Shown piece by piece: positions 41,941 to 52,053 of a stretch of 64,000 bases of DNA. This stretch comes from Pedobacter sp. SL55. GTDB lineage: Bacteria; Bacteroidota; Bacteroidia; Sphingobacteriales; Sphingobacteriaceae. The position numbers and the translations under genes are program-made. The stretch is from NCBI RefSeq assembly GCF_026625705.1, contig NZ_CP113059.1, forward strand, positions 496,001-560,000. The letters are read 5' to 3'. Numbering within the stretch: the stretch's first letter is position 1; the number at the start of each line of letters is the position of its first letter. Under the pieces are notes generated by a model. The model was given only the letters and a program-made list of their open reading frames with translations. It had not been told where the DNA came from and ran no database searches.

Positions 41941-43251
41941 TTAGCTTACAATTTTGCGGCCGATACTGTTGTAGTAATATCCTAAATCAATCATTTTCTG
42001 CAGATCGAAAAGGTTACGTCCATCAAAAACTACTTTGTTTTTCAGCACCTCTTCCATTTTATCGAAATCTGGATTACGGAACACCGACCATTCCGTTGCT
42101 ATCAGCAATGCATCTGCTCCTTCGAGTGCTTCATATTGGTCATTGGCATAATTGATTTTATCGCCAAGCAAAGCCTTTACATTTGCCATTGCTTCTGGGT
42201 CAAAAACAGTTACTTCTGCGCCTGCCGCCAATAAATCATTAATGATATACAAAGCTGGAGCTTCTCTAATGTCGTCGGTTTCTGGTTTAAAGGCCAAACC
42301 CCAAAGGGCAAATTTCTTGCCTTTTACATCACCTTTAAAATATTGAAATGCTTTATCCGTTAAAATCGTTTTTTGCTTTTCGTTTACGTCCATTACCGCT
42401 TTCAAAATCTTGAAATCGTATTTATGCTCAACGGCAGCTTTTTCTAAAGCTTGTACATCTTTAGGGAAACAGCTTCCTCCGTAACCAATACCCGGGAACA
42501 AAAATCTCTTACCAATCCTGTCGTCAGAACCAATTCCTTTACGCACCATATCTACATCTGCACCTACAATTTCGCAAAGGTTGGCTACTTCGTTCATGAA
42601 AGTAATTTTAGTTGCTAAGAAAGAGTTGGCAGCATATTTTGTAAGTTCAGAAGAACGCTCGTCCATGTAATAGATTGGGTTTCCCTGACGTACGTAAGGT
42701 GCATACAACTCTCCCATCAACTTTTGTGCTTTCTCACTTCTGGTTCCAATCACTACGCGATCTGGCTTCATAAAATCTTCCACAGCTACACCTTCACGCA
42801 AAAACTCTGGATTAGAAACTACATCAACCTCCACATTTGTATGTTCTTTGAAAACCGCAGCTACTTTATCGGCTGTGCCAACTGGTACGGTAGATTTATT
42901 TACGATAACCTTATATTCTGTAATTAGCTTTGAGATGTCTTTAGCTGCACCTAAAATGTAAGAAAGATCTGCAGCGCCATCACCACCTGGAGGAGTGGGC
43001 AATGCCATAAAAATAATTTGGGCATCTTTTATACCTTCTGCCAAATTGGTGGTAAACGACAATCTGCCCTGTGCAATGTTACGGTGGAAAAGCACATCTA
43101 AACCCGGCTCGTAAATTGGCAATTGCCCAGCCTTCATTTTGTTTACTTTTTCTTCCACAATATCAACACAGATGACGTTGTTTCCGGTTTCCGCCAAGCA
43201 GGTTCCGGTTACCAATCCAACGTAACCAGTGCCAATTACAGCTATTTTCAT
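41941..43251 (-). CDS. ugd: UDP-glucose 6-dehydrogenase
   Basis: The protein has 436 residues. NAD motif [10 protein letters not shown] (7-16), K205, and the catalytic C261 ([10 protein letters not shown]), followed by the C-terminal UDP-binding domain ([16 protein letters not shown]). It oxidises UDP-glucose to UDP-glucuronate in the cytosol. It is the first gene of the operon ugd-UXS-galE. Confidence 0.95.
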   Translation of the reverse strand: MKIAVIGTGYVGLVTGTCLAETGNNVICVDIVEEKVNKMKAGQLPIYEPGLDVLFHRNIAQGRLSFTTNLAEGIKDAQIIFMALPTPPGGDGAADLSYILGAAKDISKLITEYKVIVNKSTVPVGTADKVAAVFKEHTNVEVDVVSNPEFLREGVAVEDFMKPDRVVIGTRSEKAQKLMGELYAPYVRQGNPIYYMDERSSELTKYAANSFLATKITFMNEVANLCEIVGADVDMVRKGIGSDDRIGKRFLFPGIGYGGSCFPKDVQALEKAAVEHKYDFKILKAVMDVNEKQKTILTDKAFQYFKGDVKGKKFALWGLAFKPETDDIREAPALYIINDLLAAGAEVTVFDPEAMANVKALLGDKINYANDQYEALEGADALLIATEWSVFRNPDFDKMEEVLKNKVVFDGRNLFDLQKMIDLGYYYNSIGRKIVS

Positions 43252-43460
43252 ATCGTTATCAATTTTTTATTTTGGAGCGAATATACCAAAAGTTGAGCAG
43301 AGTGTTTAAACTATGAGTTACAGTTTTTGAGAAAATATAACAATAATTAAATGATATACACTAAAGCGTAAATGAAGTGGGAACTGCTACAGGAAAGTGA
43401 AGCAAAAAAGCAGATAAAAATGCAGGCATGAATGTGCAGGGCTAAGCTATATTTAACAAA

Positions 43461-44423
43461 TTAACTCTTATTTCCTTGCTGGAGCTGGTCTGCCACTGCT
43501 ACCAAGCTATCAAGCCTAGCTATTTTCTTATCGTCAAAATAAGTCAATTTGTGAATATTTACCCTCCTCAAAAGTTCTGGCAACGGCATGTAATCGTTTC
43601 TGTCTACCAAAACCCTCAAAATATGAGGCAAAGTATCTGACACGACTGAACATTTTAAATTTTTCAACTCGCCATTTATCAATTCGTTGTATAAGATTTG
43701 AAAGAAAAAGTAGTTGATGATTTTATCTTGCGTTTTCCAATAATGTAAGATGAGATCAAGCATGGCAGCTATTACAATATTACCTTTTTTTGCAAAAATG
43801 ATACTGTTCAGCATTTTCACTTTGTAACGAGGGTTCCAGCTCCAATAACTGGTATGAGGCCCCGCCCAAAACGATTGATTAGGCTCGTCGTCACTGCGTT
43901 GAAAAACGAAGTAGTCTTGCTCTGTAAACTCTTCTTTCAGAGGAGCCGTAAGTAAAATTGTGGCGTCTAGCCAAACCCCTCCGTAAACATGTAGCAAGGC
44001 GAGCCTAAGTAAATCTGAAAAGAAAACTCTACCGAACTTAGGCTCACCATTTTCTTGCCAAACAAAGCCTGGAAAATCTAAGTATTCTCTGATATTGTCA
44101 TCGTTCAAGCGGATAACTCGATAGTCGCCCTTATATTTATCTACAGAATCAAAACAACGTTGCACAACAGCTGGCAAAGGTTCTCCGTTGTCTAGTTGCC
44201 CCCAATACTGCCAAATGACTTTGCCACTAATTTGTTTTTTAGGCACTAAAGCATTTTTTTCGATTTGGCCATTAAAATAGGCAGTAACGATGGGATGCCA
44301 AAAGTTAGCTACACGCTGATGTTTGCGTGCTACAATTTGATCTCTGATTAACCACCAAATTTTATTAGGTATTGATTTAAGATCGAAATAGCGCTGCTGT
44401 TTACCCATGTTTTCCTTTTTTAA
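43461..44423 (-). CDS. Capsular polysaccharide synthesis glycosyltransferase (GT32/Caps_synth-like) 1
   Basis: About 320 residues. I choose 44423 (MLKKENMGKQQ); 44408 is also possible and the codons back to 44456 look unlikely. IWQYWGQLDNGE and LALLHVYGGVWLDATILL hold the DxD-type sugar-nucleotide site typical of OCH1/Caps_synth enzymes. It shares this layout with the gene at 45625. Donor and acceptor are unknown. Confidence 0.85.
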   Translation of the reverse strand, partial: LKKENMGKQQRYFDLKSIPNKIWWLIRDQIVARKHQRVANFWHPIVTAYFNGQIEKNALVPKKQISGKVIWQYWGQLDNGEPLPAVVQRCFDSVDKYKGDYRVIRLNDDNIREYLDFPGFVWQENGEPKFGRVFFSDLLRLALLHVYGGVWLDATILLTAPLKEEFTEQDYFVFQRSDDEPNQSFWAGPHTSYWSWNPRYKVKMLNSIIFAKKGNIVIAAMLDLILHYWKTQDKIINYFFFQILYNELINGELKNLKCSVVSDTLPHILRVLVDRNDYMPLPELLRRVNIHKLTYFDDKKIARLDSLVAVADQLQQGNKS

Positions 44424-44565
44424 CATTGCGCCAATTGCGCAACACCAACTATACAACGGTTATGTTGCCACAAACGTAGATAATTTTCTTTTATTTGTAC
44501 CGAAACAGTAGGTATTTATGTAGTTTTATCGCTTTAAAAAGCAGAAATAAGAGAGATACTACGTC

Positions 44566-45597
44566 ATGTTAAGAAACGAATTTAAGGGCAAAACTATTCT
44601 CATCGCGGTTCCAGACTTCGTGGGCTTCCCCGAAGGATTTAAGCTGGGCTTGGAAGCTTTAGGTTTCGAAGCACATATTTTGCTGAATTACGAATACTCA
44701 AAAATAGGGTTCAAGAATACATTAATACACTTATACAATAAATTTGCCCTTAGGAAAAAAAACTTCAAGAAAGAAAAGAGGAGGCAACTTGATTATGCTA
44801 AACAGCTTGCAAATTTTGCAAAATCAACAATTGACCATTTTGATTTCGCCCTATTTATTAGACCAGACCTTTTCTCAATAGAACTGATTAACCTTGTTAA
44901 AAGAAAGGCAGATAAGTTAGTTGCATACCAATGGGATGGATTAGATGTTTATCCGGAAGTATATAAAAGAATTGAGTTATTTGAAAGATTTTTCGTTTTT
45001 GATGTAAATGATTTGATAAAATATCAAAACGTACTGCCAATAACAAACTTTTACTTTGACAATATTGAAATAAGTAATATTGATATCGATGCCTATTTTG
45101 TTGGATATTACAAAGAAGATAGAATTGAAAGCTTGCTGTTATTAGCTAGAAAATTTAAAAATTTAGGCCTAAATACATCAATAAACATTTGCGTAAATTC
45201 ATCTAAACAAATTTCTTTACTGAAAAATGAGCCTGTTAAGATATTATATAAACAGCTTACCTTCAATGAAAATATTACAAATATCGCACGCTCTAAAATA
45301 TTACTGGATGTTGCAAATATAGTTCACTCTGGGCTTTCGATGAGGCCTTTTGAAGCCTTGGGCTACAAGAAAAAGCTAATTACCAATAATGCATTGATTA
45401 AAGAATACGATTTTTACAGACCAGAGAACATTTTTGTCATACAAGACAACAACCTAGATGGCTTAGAACAATTTATATCTACGCCGTACAAAGATTTGCC
45501 AGAAGAAATTTACAAAAAGTACAGCTTTACAAACTGGTTAAAATATGTAATGGATGTTAATCCTCATATACCTATACATTTCCCTGAAAAACTATAA
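44566..45597 (+). CDS. Putative glycosyltransferase, CgeB/GT1-like
   Basis: The protein has 343 residues. The N-terminal KTILIAVPDFVGFPEGFKLGL and C-terminal VHSGLSMRPFEALGYKKKLI fit the two-Rossmann (GT-B) fold of CgeB-like transferases; the latter is the donor-binding part. The middle is AT-rich, more so than neighbouring genes, which may point to transfer. It is divergent to the 43461 gene. Confidence 0.75.
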   Translation: MLRNEFKGKTILIAVPDFVGFPEGFKLGLEALGFEAHILLNYEYSKIGFKNTLIHLYNKFALRKKNFKKEKRRQLDYAKQLANFAKSTIDHFDFALFIRPDLFSIELINLVKRKADKLVAYQWDGLDVYPEVYKRIELFERFFVFDVNDLIKYQNVLPITNFYFDNIEISNIDIDAYFVGYYKEDRIESLLLLARKFKNLGLNTSINICVNSSKQISLLKNEPVKILYKQLTFNENITNIARSKILLDVANIVHSGLSMRPFEALGYKKKLITNNALIKEYDFYRPENIFVIQDNNLDGLEQFISTPYKDLPEEIYKKYSFTNWLKYVMDVNPHIPIHFPEKL

Positions 45598-45624
45598 AAA
45601 ACTGATAGTAAAAACAAGCTGATA

Positions 45625-46575
45625 ATGAAATTTAAACTTAGCCATCGCCTAAGGCTTTACTTCGACTTCTTGAGGCATAGCACACCACGTTTTGATGGAA
45701 GGGTAAAACATTTTATTTGGGGATATGGAAAAAAATCTGATGCTAATGACAGCATCCCTAAAGTAATCTGGCTTTACTGGAATGAGGAGAAGGTAAACTC
45801 GGCAACTGTTCAGTTGTGTATAAATATCATCAAAAACTTACATACAGACCACGAAGTTCATTTGCTTCATAGAACAAATCTTTTAGCTTTCCTACCTAAC
45901 TTTCCTACAGAGCTATTTGGAAAACCGTCTAACTTCGTTTCGGACATGGTTCGATTGATGCTCTTAGAACAACACGGAGGAATTTATCTTGATGCTACCG
46001 TGCTACTTTCCAAACCACTTAACTGGGCTTTGGAGCTTCAGCAAAAAGACTGTTCTGAAGCGGTGTTGTATTATGCAGATGAGAATACTCGCGATGAAAA
46101 ATTCCCTATGGTAGAAACTTGGTTCATCGCCGCGTTGCCGCAATCAACATTTATTAAAGCATGGCGAGAAGAGTATCAAAACTGTATGCTGAGCGCTAAT
46201 TCAGATACATATTACGATAACAACGACATATTACCACTAAGCAATTTCCCTTTAGATGCTACATATTATACATCGTATATGGCAGGACAAATTGTAATGC
46301 GTAGAAGCCAGCAATATAGACTTAGTTTACTTAGAGCAGAAGACGATGCATTTAATTATGGGCTAGGCTTTAAGAAAAAGTGGGATGAGGTTGCCATGGC
46401 AGATGTATTATTATTCAATAAAAAAGCTGATTTTCTTCCCAACGTTGTCAAATTAATTCGTTTTGACAGACGACGACTAGATTACTATATTGAACGAAAG
46501 TTTTACAAAAAACATTCTTGGCTAGGCGAGCTGCTGCAAAAGCAAAATTTTAACGATTATTCCAAAGATTTTTAA
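45625..46575 (+). CDS. Capsular polysaccharide synthesis glycosyltransferase (GT32/Caps_synth-like) 2
   Basis: The protein has 316 residues. PKVIWLYWNEEKVN and VRLMLLEQHGGIYLDATVLL match the order in the 43461 gene, with D-x-D-like LDAT. It follows the CgeB-like gene by 27 bp. Its 3' end overlaps the convergent GT2 gene by 26 bp. Confidence 0.85.
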   Translation: MKFKLSHRLRLYFDFLRHSTPRFDGRVKHFIWGYGKKSDANDSIPKVIWLYWNEEKVNSATVQLCINIIKNLHTDHEVHLLHRTNLLAFLPNFPTELFGKPSNFVSDMVRLMLLEQHGGIYLDATVLLSKPLNWALELQQKDCSEAVLYYADENTRDEKFPMVETWFIAALPQSTFIKAWREEYQNCMLSANSDTYYDNNDILPLSNFPLDATYYTSYMAGQIVMRRSQQYRLSLLRAEDDAFNYGLGFKKKWDEVAMADVLLFNKKADFLPNVVKLIRFDRRRLDYYIERKFYKKHSWLGELLQKQNFNDYSKDF

Positions 46576-47359
46576 CTTTCCACCATTTATAAGCTAACAT
46601 GCCCGAGTTTACTCCTGGTATAGTGAAATTGTGTTTACGAGCAAAATCGAGCATGCTTGCTTTTGCATGAAGCCAATCTTGATGCACCTTTTCGCGATGC
46701 GCCTTATTAGCTTTAGTCATAATAGAATTTTCACGCTCGTAATATGTGTAATCAGCTTTTGGTACTACTACCATCTTTTCTGCAAAGTAAACTGCTGGCA
46801 AAGAAAACACTAAATCCTCTATAAACCGTCCCTCTTCGAAATGCAGATTATGCTTTTGCAGAAACCCTGCACGAAACAAATACCTCCAAACATAACCCCA
46901 CCTGCCTACATAAGTAACCCTTAGCTTTTCTTCAGTATCAGAATAGACTTTGCATTGTTTAAATCGAATAGTTTTATGGCGAAACTTTTGATTAACCATT
47001 CCTCCACAAGCTAGATCAGCATTGGTTAACACCATCGCTTGAACCATCTCTTGGTAATAATCATTATTAATCATATCATCTACATCCATAAAATGAATAT
47101 ACTTTCCAGTAGCAGTTTTAACACCCAAGTTTCTGGCAGCAGAAAGACCTCTATTTTGTTCTAAACAAATAACTTTAACAGGGTATTTTTTAGCAATAAT
47201 TCCAGATTGATCTTTAGACCCATCATCAACTACTATGATTTCGAGCTTCTTGTACGACTGATCCAATAGCATCTCCAAACAAGATTTCACGTATTGGTCT
47301 CCATTATAAACAGGAACAATTACCGACACTAAAGGTGTTGCATCTATTTCCATATCCAT
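46550..47359 (-). CDS. Glycosyltransferase family 2, copy 1
   Basis: The protein has 269 residues. The GT2 A-type fold is clear: VSVIVPVYNGDQYVKSCLEM, VVDDGS, and the DxD in HFMDVDD. The second half has FEEGRFIEDLVFSLPAVYFAE. Most of the sequence repeats in the next gene (47344), so the pair is a tandem duplication. Its start overlaps the upstream gene end by 16 bp. Confidence 0.92.
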   Translation of the reverse strand: MDMEIDATPLVSVIVPVYNGDQYVKSCLEMLLDQSYKKLEIIVVDDGSKDQSGIIAKKYPVKVICLEQNRGLSAARNLGVKTATGKYIHFMDVDDMINNDYYQEMVQAMVLTNADLACGGMVNQKFRHKTIRFKQCKVYSDTEEKLRVTYVGRWGYVWRYLFRAGFLQKHNLHFEEGRFIEDLVFSLPAVYFAEKMVVVPKADYTYYERENSIMTKANKAHREKVHQDWLHAKASMLDFARKHNFTIPGVNSGMLAYKWWKVKNLWNNR

Positions 47360-48138
47360 TTTACCACTTTTCGCAAAACATAAGCAGTACGTCCAGTATC
47401 TAAACCCGGAATTTTAATATTGTGCTCCTTACAAAATGCAGCCCTGTAAGCCTTGGTATGATTATGATCTTCACGACGTTTTTTGCGATGGGCTTCATCT
47501 TTTCTGGTCATGATAGAATTTTCTCGTTGATAGTACAGATATTCTGCACCAGGAACAACCACAACCCTTTCAGCATAAAAAACTGCAGGTAAAGAAAACA
47601 TCAAGTCTTCAATAAACCGCCCTTCTTCAAAGCGCAGCTTGTGTTGCTTCAAGAAATCCAAGCTAAATAGGTAACGCCAAACGTAACCCCATTTACCTAC
47701 AAAGGTAGCTTTTAATTTATCATTGGTGTCAGTAAAAACTTCACGTTTTTTAAAAAGCCAAGTCTTGTAATTTTTAGTTTCATTTATCATTCCACCACAA
47801 GCAATGTCAGCTCTCATTTCTGTAATAGCCTCAACTAACGCTTTATAGTAATCCAAATTAATTTCATCATCTACGTCCATAAAATGGATGTATTTGCCTT
47901 GAGCCGCATCTATTCCCGTGTTTCTGGCAGCAGACAATCCGCGGTTTTGATCATGGCGAATTAACTTTACAGGAAATTCTTGCGCAATTGCCGCCGAATT
48001 ATCAACAGATCCATCATCAACCACTATAATTTCCAAGTTCTTGTAAGATTGATTGAGCATCATATTGATACAGGCTTTAACGTACTGTCCGCCATTATAA
48101 ACTGGAATAATTACAGAAACCAAAGCGTCTTCTTTCAT
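47344..48138 (-). CDS. Glycosyltransferase family 2, copy 2
   Basis: The protein has 264 residues, with VSVIIPVYNGGQYVKACINM, VVDDGSVDN and HFMDVDDEI. RFEEGRFIEDLMFSLPAV and YYQRENSIMTRKDEAHR are near-identical to copy 1. It ends within the start of copy 1. Confidence 0.92.
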   Translation of the reverse strand: MKEDALVSVIIPVYNGGQYVKACINMMLNQSYKNLEIIVVDDGSVDNSAAIAQEFPVKLIRHDQNRGLSAARNTGIDAAQGKYIHFMDVDDEINLDYYKALVEAITEMRADIACGGMINETKNYKTWLFKKREVFTDTNDKLKATFVGKWGYVWRYLFSLDFLKQHKLRFEEGRFIEDLMFSLPAVFYAERVVVVPGAEYLYYQRENSIMTRKDEAHRKKRREDHNHTKAYRAAFCKEHNIKIPGLDTGRTAYVLRKVVKWIWK

Positions 48139-48154
48139 TTACCAAAGTTTGATT

Positions 48155-49147
48155 TTATAATTCAAAATTAGATTTTTCTGGCAGTATACTATTAAAAGCA
48201 TCTTCTACCCTAGCCATGGTTTGCTCGTAATTTCTCATGTGCTCATTATCGTTAATACAAACCAAAGAATACGCCTGTTCTTTGATGGCTTTTATGGCTT
48301 TTTCGGTTTTGAATAATAAAGGAAACATCTTTGTATTTTGGTAAGTATTGTAAGCATTGAAGTTCGATTTACAAATCTGCCAAGTCCTGAAAAGCTCTTG
48401 TGTATAATCTTTCGGACTGCGGAACTTATGCACAGACATCGCTTTCAATTCATCACCTTCTTTATCCCAAACTTCCTCAAAAGTTGCTTTTAAATAGGGT
48501 TGTGCATTATGAGGCGTTCTAAGGGTGACGAATTTATCGTAAAAAGACAGTCGTTTGGTTAGCTTGCCCCTACTTCCATAACTCTCATCATACCACTTAT
48601 CTCTGTCTCGTTTCAACACCTCTTTTTTATCGAAATGTTTGTTAATCAAACGAATGTTGTTCTTCAAGCATTTACTCCATAGCGATAAGCCAAAATTCAA
48701 CCTAAAGGCTGCAATATCATTTGGCAATCCATTTTTAAAGAAACGCTCTTCTGTAATGTGGTTGGTAATAAAAAAATCATCATTAAAGTACACAAAATGC
48801 TCTACTAAGTTTGGAATTTTATGCAGATAAATTTCTATTAAGCTAGAATTAAATACAGGAAGGTATTCTTTTGGAATATAGTCTTCGTGGTTTACTAGTA
48901 CTAATTTCGGATGTGCCGTATTTAACCATTCCGGACGTTGTCCACAGGTTACAAAATGAATTTTACGCACCCAGGGAGCGAATTTCTCCACGCCCCTAAA
49001 CCAATATTTCAACAGACCATGGTCGCGAAATCTGGCTTCAGAAACTTCGTTTTTCGTATTGTCTATCTTACCAGAATACTTTGCGAAATCCTGCTTCCAT
49101 TTTGGGTCGTTCATGTCTACCCAAGTAATTACAAAGTCTATTTCCAT
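48155..49147 (-). CDS. Stealth-family sugar-phosphate transferase
   Basis: The protein has 330 residues. Conserved region 1 is at the start (IDFVITWVDMNDPKWKQD), region 2 holds RFRDHGLLKYWFRGVEKFAP and RKIHFVTCGQRPEWL, and HFVYFNDDFFI follows. Stealth proteins transfer hexose-1-phosphate to build capsules with phosphodiester links. First gene of the minus-strand trio of transferases; 16 bp to the next. Confidence 0.92.
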   Translation of the reverse strand: MEIDFVITWVDMNDPKWKQDFAKYSGKIDNTKNEVSEARFRDHGLLKYWFRGVEKFAPWVRKIHFVTCGQRPEWLNTAHPKLVLVNHEDYIPKEYLPVFNSSLIEIYLHKIPNLVEHFVYFNDDFFITNHITEERFFKNGLPNDIAAFRLNFGLSLWSKCLKNNIRLINKHFDKKEVLKRDRDKWYDESYGSRGKLTKRLSFYDKFVTLRTPHNAQPYLKATFEEVWDKEGDELKAMSVHKFRSPKDYTQELFRTWQICKSNFNAYNTYQNTKMFPLLFKTEKAIKAIKEQAYSLVCINDNEHMRNYEQTMARVEDAFNSILPEKSNFEL

Positions 49148-49322
49148 ACAAAGGATAAAGGTAATGAAAATCGTTTGAAAGATGCTAAACGGCCAAACTT
49201 TGTTAATATCCTAGCGATGTAATATTTGTTTAAAGCTATACGCCTAACATATATGCTTCTAAAGTTTCGTTATCTTTGGAGAAAAGATTTACAGGGCCAA
49301 GATACCGTAACTTCGTAGCAAA

Positions 49323-50303
49323 ATGAACAAGACAATTGTAGCCATATTAACCGCATTTATCCCCAATAAAAAAAGTAAGGAAGCGTGGAAACATAAATTG
49401 ACTAAAATTGATCTTGGCAGCATGGTTAACAAAGGTATTGCCGAACTTATTGCGGGTGTGATCCCTCATAAAATGACTAGAAACCAATGGCGGGGAATTT
49501 TGCGATACGGAGTTTTTAAAGGCTTGAGGTTACGATATTTCTTAAAAAAGCACAAATACATTACACCAGAACACTACCTATCAATTTGTGCCATTGCAAA
49601 AAACGAAGGGCCGTATTTTGAAGAATGGATAACTTGGCATCGAAATTTAGGAGTAGAAAAATTTTATATCTACGACAACGAGAGCACCGATAATACGAAA
49701 GAAGTTTTGGAACCCTACATTAAGGCTGGACTTGTGGAGTACACCTTTTGGCCAGGAATGAAGCAGCAATTGATGACCTACGACCATTGTTTGGAAAAGC
49801 ATCGTTTGCATACGAGATGGATTGCCGTGATTGATCTTGATGAGTTTATCGTCCCTATAAAAGATAAGTCCATACCGGATTTTCTAAAACGTTTTGAAGA
49901 ATTTGCGGCAGTAGAAATCAATTGGCTGGTATATGGTAGTGGCGGTGCCAAATACAAAGAAAAAGGCAAGGTGATGGAACGATTTAAGAAACACTCGAGG
50001 CCAGAGGAGTGGGCTAACAGACATGTAAAAAGCATTGTTGATCCTCGCCGGGTATTTTCTTTTATTGGATGTCACGAAGTAGCAAGATCTTCGGGAAAAA
50101 CAGCAGATCCGCATGGCAATGTGGTAACGCAACACTTCAGAGATCGCGAACCACAGCAAGACGTCATTAGAATAAATCATTACGCTGTAAAATCTTACGA
50201 AGAATTTCTACAGAAGCGTTCTCGCGGAAGGGCTAGAGCACTAGAACAACGCGATCTGGGTTATTTCGACTGGCTTGATCTAAATGATATAACTGAAGAA
50301 TAA
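49323..50303 (+). CDS. GT92-like (DUF23) glycosyltransferase
   Basis: The protein has 326 residues. ICAIAKNEGPYFEEWITWH, FYIYDNESTDNT and AVIDLDEFIV (DxD) are the marks of the GT92/GT2-like family. It ends 4 bp from the convergent HAD gene. Probably adds a sugar to the surface polysaccharide. Confidence 0.88.
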   Translation: MNKTIVAILTAFIPNKKSKEAWKHKLTKIDLGSMVNKGIAELIAGVIPHKMTRNQWRGILRYGVFKGLRLRYFLKKHKYITPEHYLSICAIAKNEGPYFEEWITWHRNLGVEKFYIYDNESTDNTKEVLEPYIKAGLVEYTFWPGMKQQLMTYDHCLEKHRLHTRWIAVIDLDEFIVPIKDKSIPDFLKRFEEFAAVEINWLVYGSGGAKYKEKGKVMERFKKHSRPEEWANRHVKSIVDPRRVFSFIGCHEVARSSGKTADPHGNVVTQHFRDREPQQDVIRINHYAVKSYEEFLQKRSRGRARALEQRDLGYFDWLDLNDITEE

Positions 50304-50307
50304 ACCT

Positions 50308-50919
50308 TTACAGTTTATCTATCCTTACCCAATCCATGCCTGCAGCAATAGCACCTTGTACACCCAAATCTGCATCCTCAAACACCATACATTTCTCGGG
50401 TGCCACACCCAAAGCTTCGGCTGCAGCTAAAAATGGGTCTGGAGCAGGCTTTCCTTTTGGAGTTTCGCCAGCACAAACCATCACATCTATCAAATCAATT
50501 AAACCCAAAACGGTTAGCGTTTTGGTCACTGTTTTTCGGCTACCACCAGAAACTACCGCTATTTTCACTTTACCAACATGATTTTTTAAATGTTCGGCTA
50601 CGTAAGCAATGGGCTGTGTTTTTTCTATATACTTATCGATAAAAATTTGAGATTTCTCACTAGCAAAGGTTTCTGGTAGCGTAATACCGTATCGTTTTGT
50701 AATTTCATTGGCAAAAATTGCGGTTGGCATTCCTGCAAATTCATCAACCATGTTTAAATCTAAACCGATGCCGTAGTTAGCTGTAACTTCTTGGTAGGCC
50801 AACTTATGCGCCAGCATATTATCGGCTAGTGTACCATCACAATCGTACAAAAATGCTTCGTAATCGCTTCCAGTTCTTAAGGTTAATGCTTCTAATTTTT
50901 CTAAGTCTTTTTGTTCCAT
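50308..50919 (-). CDS. HAD family hydrolase, beta-phosphoglucomutase-like
   Basis: The protein has 203 residues. Motif I DCDGTLADN (27-35), motif II VVSGGSR, and motif IV FEDADLGVQGA are present. The start overlaps the hemH stop by 1 nt. A sugar phosphatase or phosphomutase role is likely; substrate unknown. Confidence 0.9.
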   Translation of the reverse strand: MEQKDLEKLEALTLRTGSDYEAFLYDCDGTLADNMLAHKLAYQEVTANYGIGLDLNMVDEFAGMPTAIFANEITKRYGITLPETFASEKSQIFIDKYIEKTQPIAYVAEHLKNHVGKVKIAVVSGGSRKTVTKTLTVLGLIDLIDVMVCAGETPKGKPAPDPFLAAAEALGVAPEKCMVFEDADLGVQGAIAAGMDWVRIDKL

Positions 50920-51929
50920 TATCTCGACATCTCCGCTAAAGCTTCTATAAATCTTGGATCATCATTTAAGCTTTCTACTAATTGTACATGCTCGCCACCC
51001 AATTCTTTAAATTCTTCTTGATACTCTACGGTAATTTCGTAAAGTGTCTCTAAACAATCAGCTACAAACGCCGGACTAAAAACAAGCAATCGTTTTTTAC
51101 CTTCCGCTGCTAACTTTTTTAAGGCATCGGTGGTATATGGTTGTATCCAAGGTTCCTTTCCTAAACGAGATTGGTAGCAAACCGAGTAATCTTCGCGAGC
51201 CAAACCTAACTTTGCCGCAAGCAGCTTAGCCGTATGATGACATTGAGCAGAGTAACAAAACTTATTTGCATCATTATAATTATCGCAGCAGTTGTTTACT
51301 TTTAAACAGTATTTTCCTGTGTGATCGGATTTGGTCATTTGCCTTTGGGGCAAACCGTGAAAGCTGAACAGCACATGATCGAAGTTCTCCACGCCATGCT
51401 TTCTTGCGTTATCTGCAAAAATCTCCAACATCAATTCATTATCATGAAAAGAATTTACGAAAGATATTGGCGGTACTGTTGGCCATTTGCTAATCAATTC
51501 CATTACCAATTGTAGCACAGAACCTGTACTTGCAGAAGCGTATTGAGGAAAAAGAGGTATCACCTTAATGCTGCTTACCAACCCTTTTTTCAACTTCTCT
51601 AAGGCATTTTCAATAGATGGATTTTGATAGCGCATAGCCAATTCTACTTGGTACTCGTTACCTAATTTTTCTTGAAGCATTTGAGCTTGAAGCTTGCTGT
51701 AGTACAACAACGGAGAACCGTTTTCGTCCCAAATTTCCTTGTACAGCTTGGCTGTTTTTGGACTACGAAAGGGCACGATAATGCCTTTTACCAATAACGT
51801 TCTATTTAGCTTGGGGATATCAATTACTCGTTCATCCATCAAAAACTGATCAAGATATTTTCTTACATCTTTAACTTCTGGACTATCTGGAGTTCCCAGA
51901 TTAACTAGCAATATACCTTTTTTAGCCAT
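50919..51929 (-). CDS. hemH: Ferrochelatase
   Basis: The protein has 336 residues. LVNLGTPDSPEVKDVRKYL is the N-terminal signature, FSFHGLPQRQ holds the metal-binding His, and ETLYEITVEYQEEF the C-terminal acid cluster. It inserts Fe2+ into porphyrin. A Cys-rich stretch (YCLKVNNCCDNYND...CYSAQC) recalls ferrochelatases that carry a [2Fe-2S] cluster. A TATATTTG at 51946-51953 (minus strand) may be the -7 promoter element. Confidence 0.95.
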   Translation of the reverse strand: MAKKGILLVNLGTPDSPEVKDVRKYLDQFLMDERVIDIPKLNRTLLVKGIIVPFRSPKTAKLYKEIWDENGSPLLYYSKLQAQMLQEKLGNEYQVELAMRYQNPSIENALEKLKKGLVSSIKVIPLFPQYASASTGSVLQLVMELISKWPTVPPISFVNSFHDNELMLEIFADNARKHGVENFDHVLFSFHGLPQRQMTKSDHTGKYCLKVNNCCDNYNDANKFCYSAQCHHTAKLLAAKLGLAREDYSVCYQSRLGKEPWIQPYTTDALKKLAAEGKKRLLVFSPAFVADCLETLYEITVEYQEEFKELGGEHVQLVESLNDDPRFIEALAEMSR

Positions 51930-52053
51930 TATTTGTGTTTTGTCGCAAATATAATGTGATTTACGATTTTAGAGGTACGATTTTAGAGATTAAGACAGAA
52001 AGCAGACAGAACAGTTCTCAGTTTCAGTTCAAGAGCAATTAAACGCCCAACAA

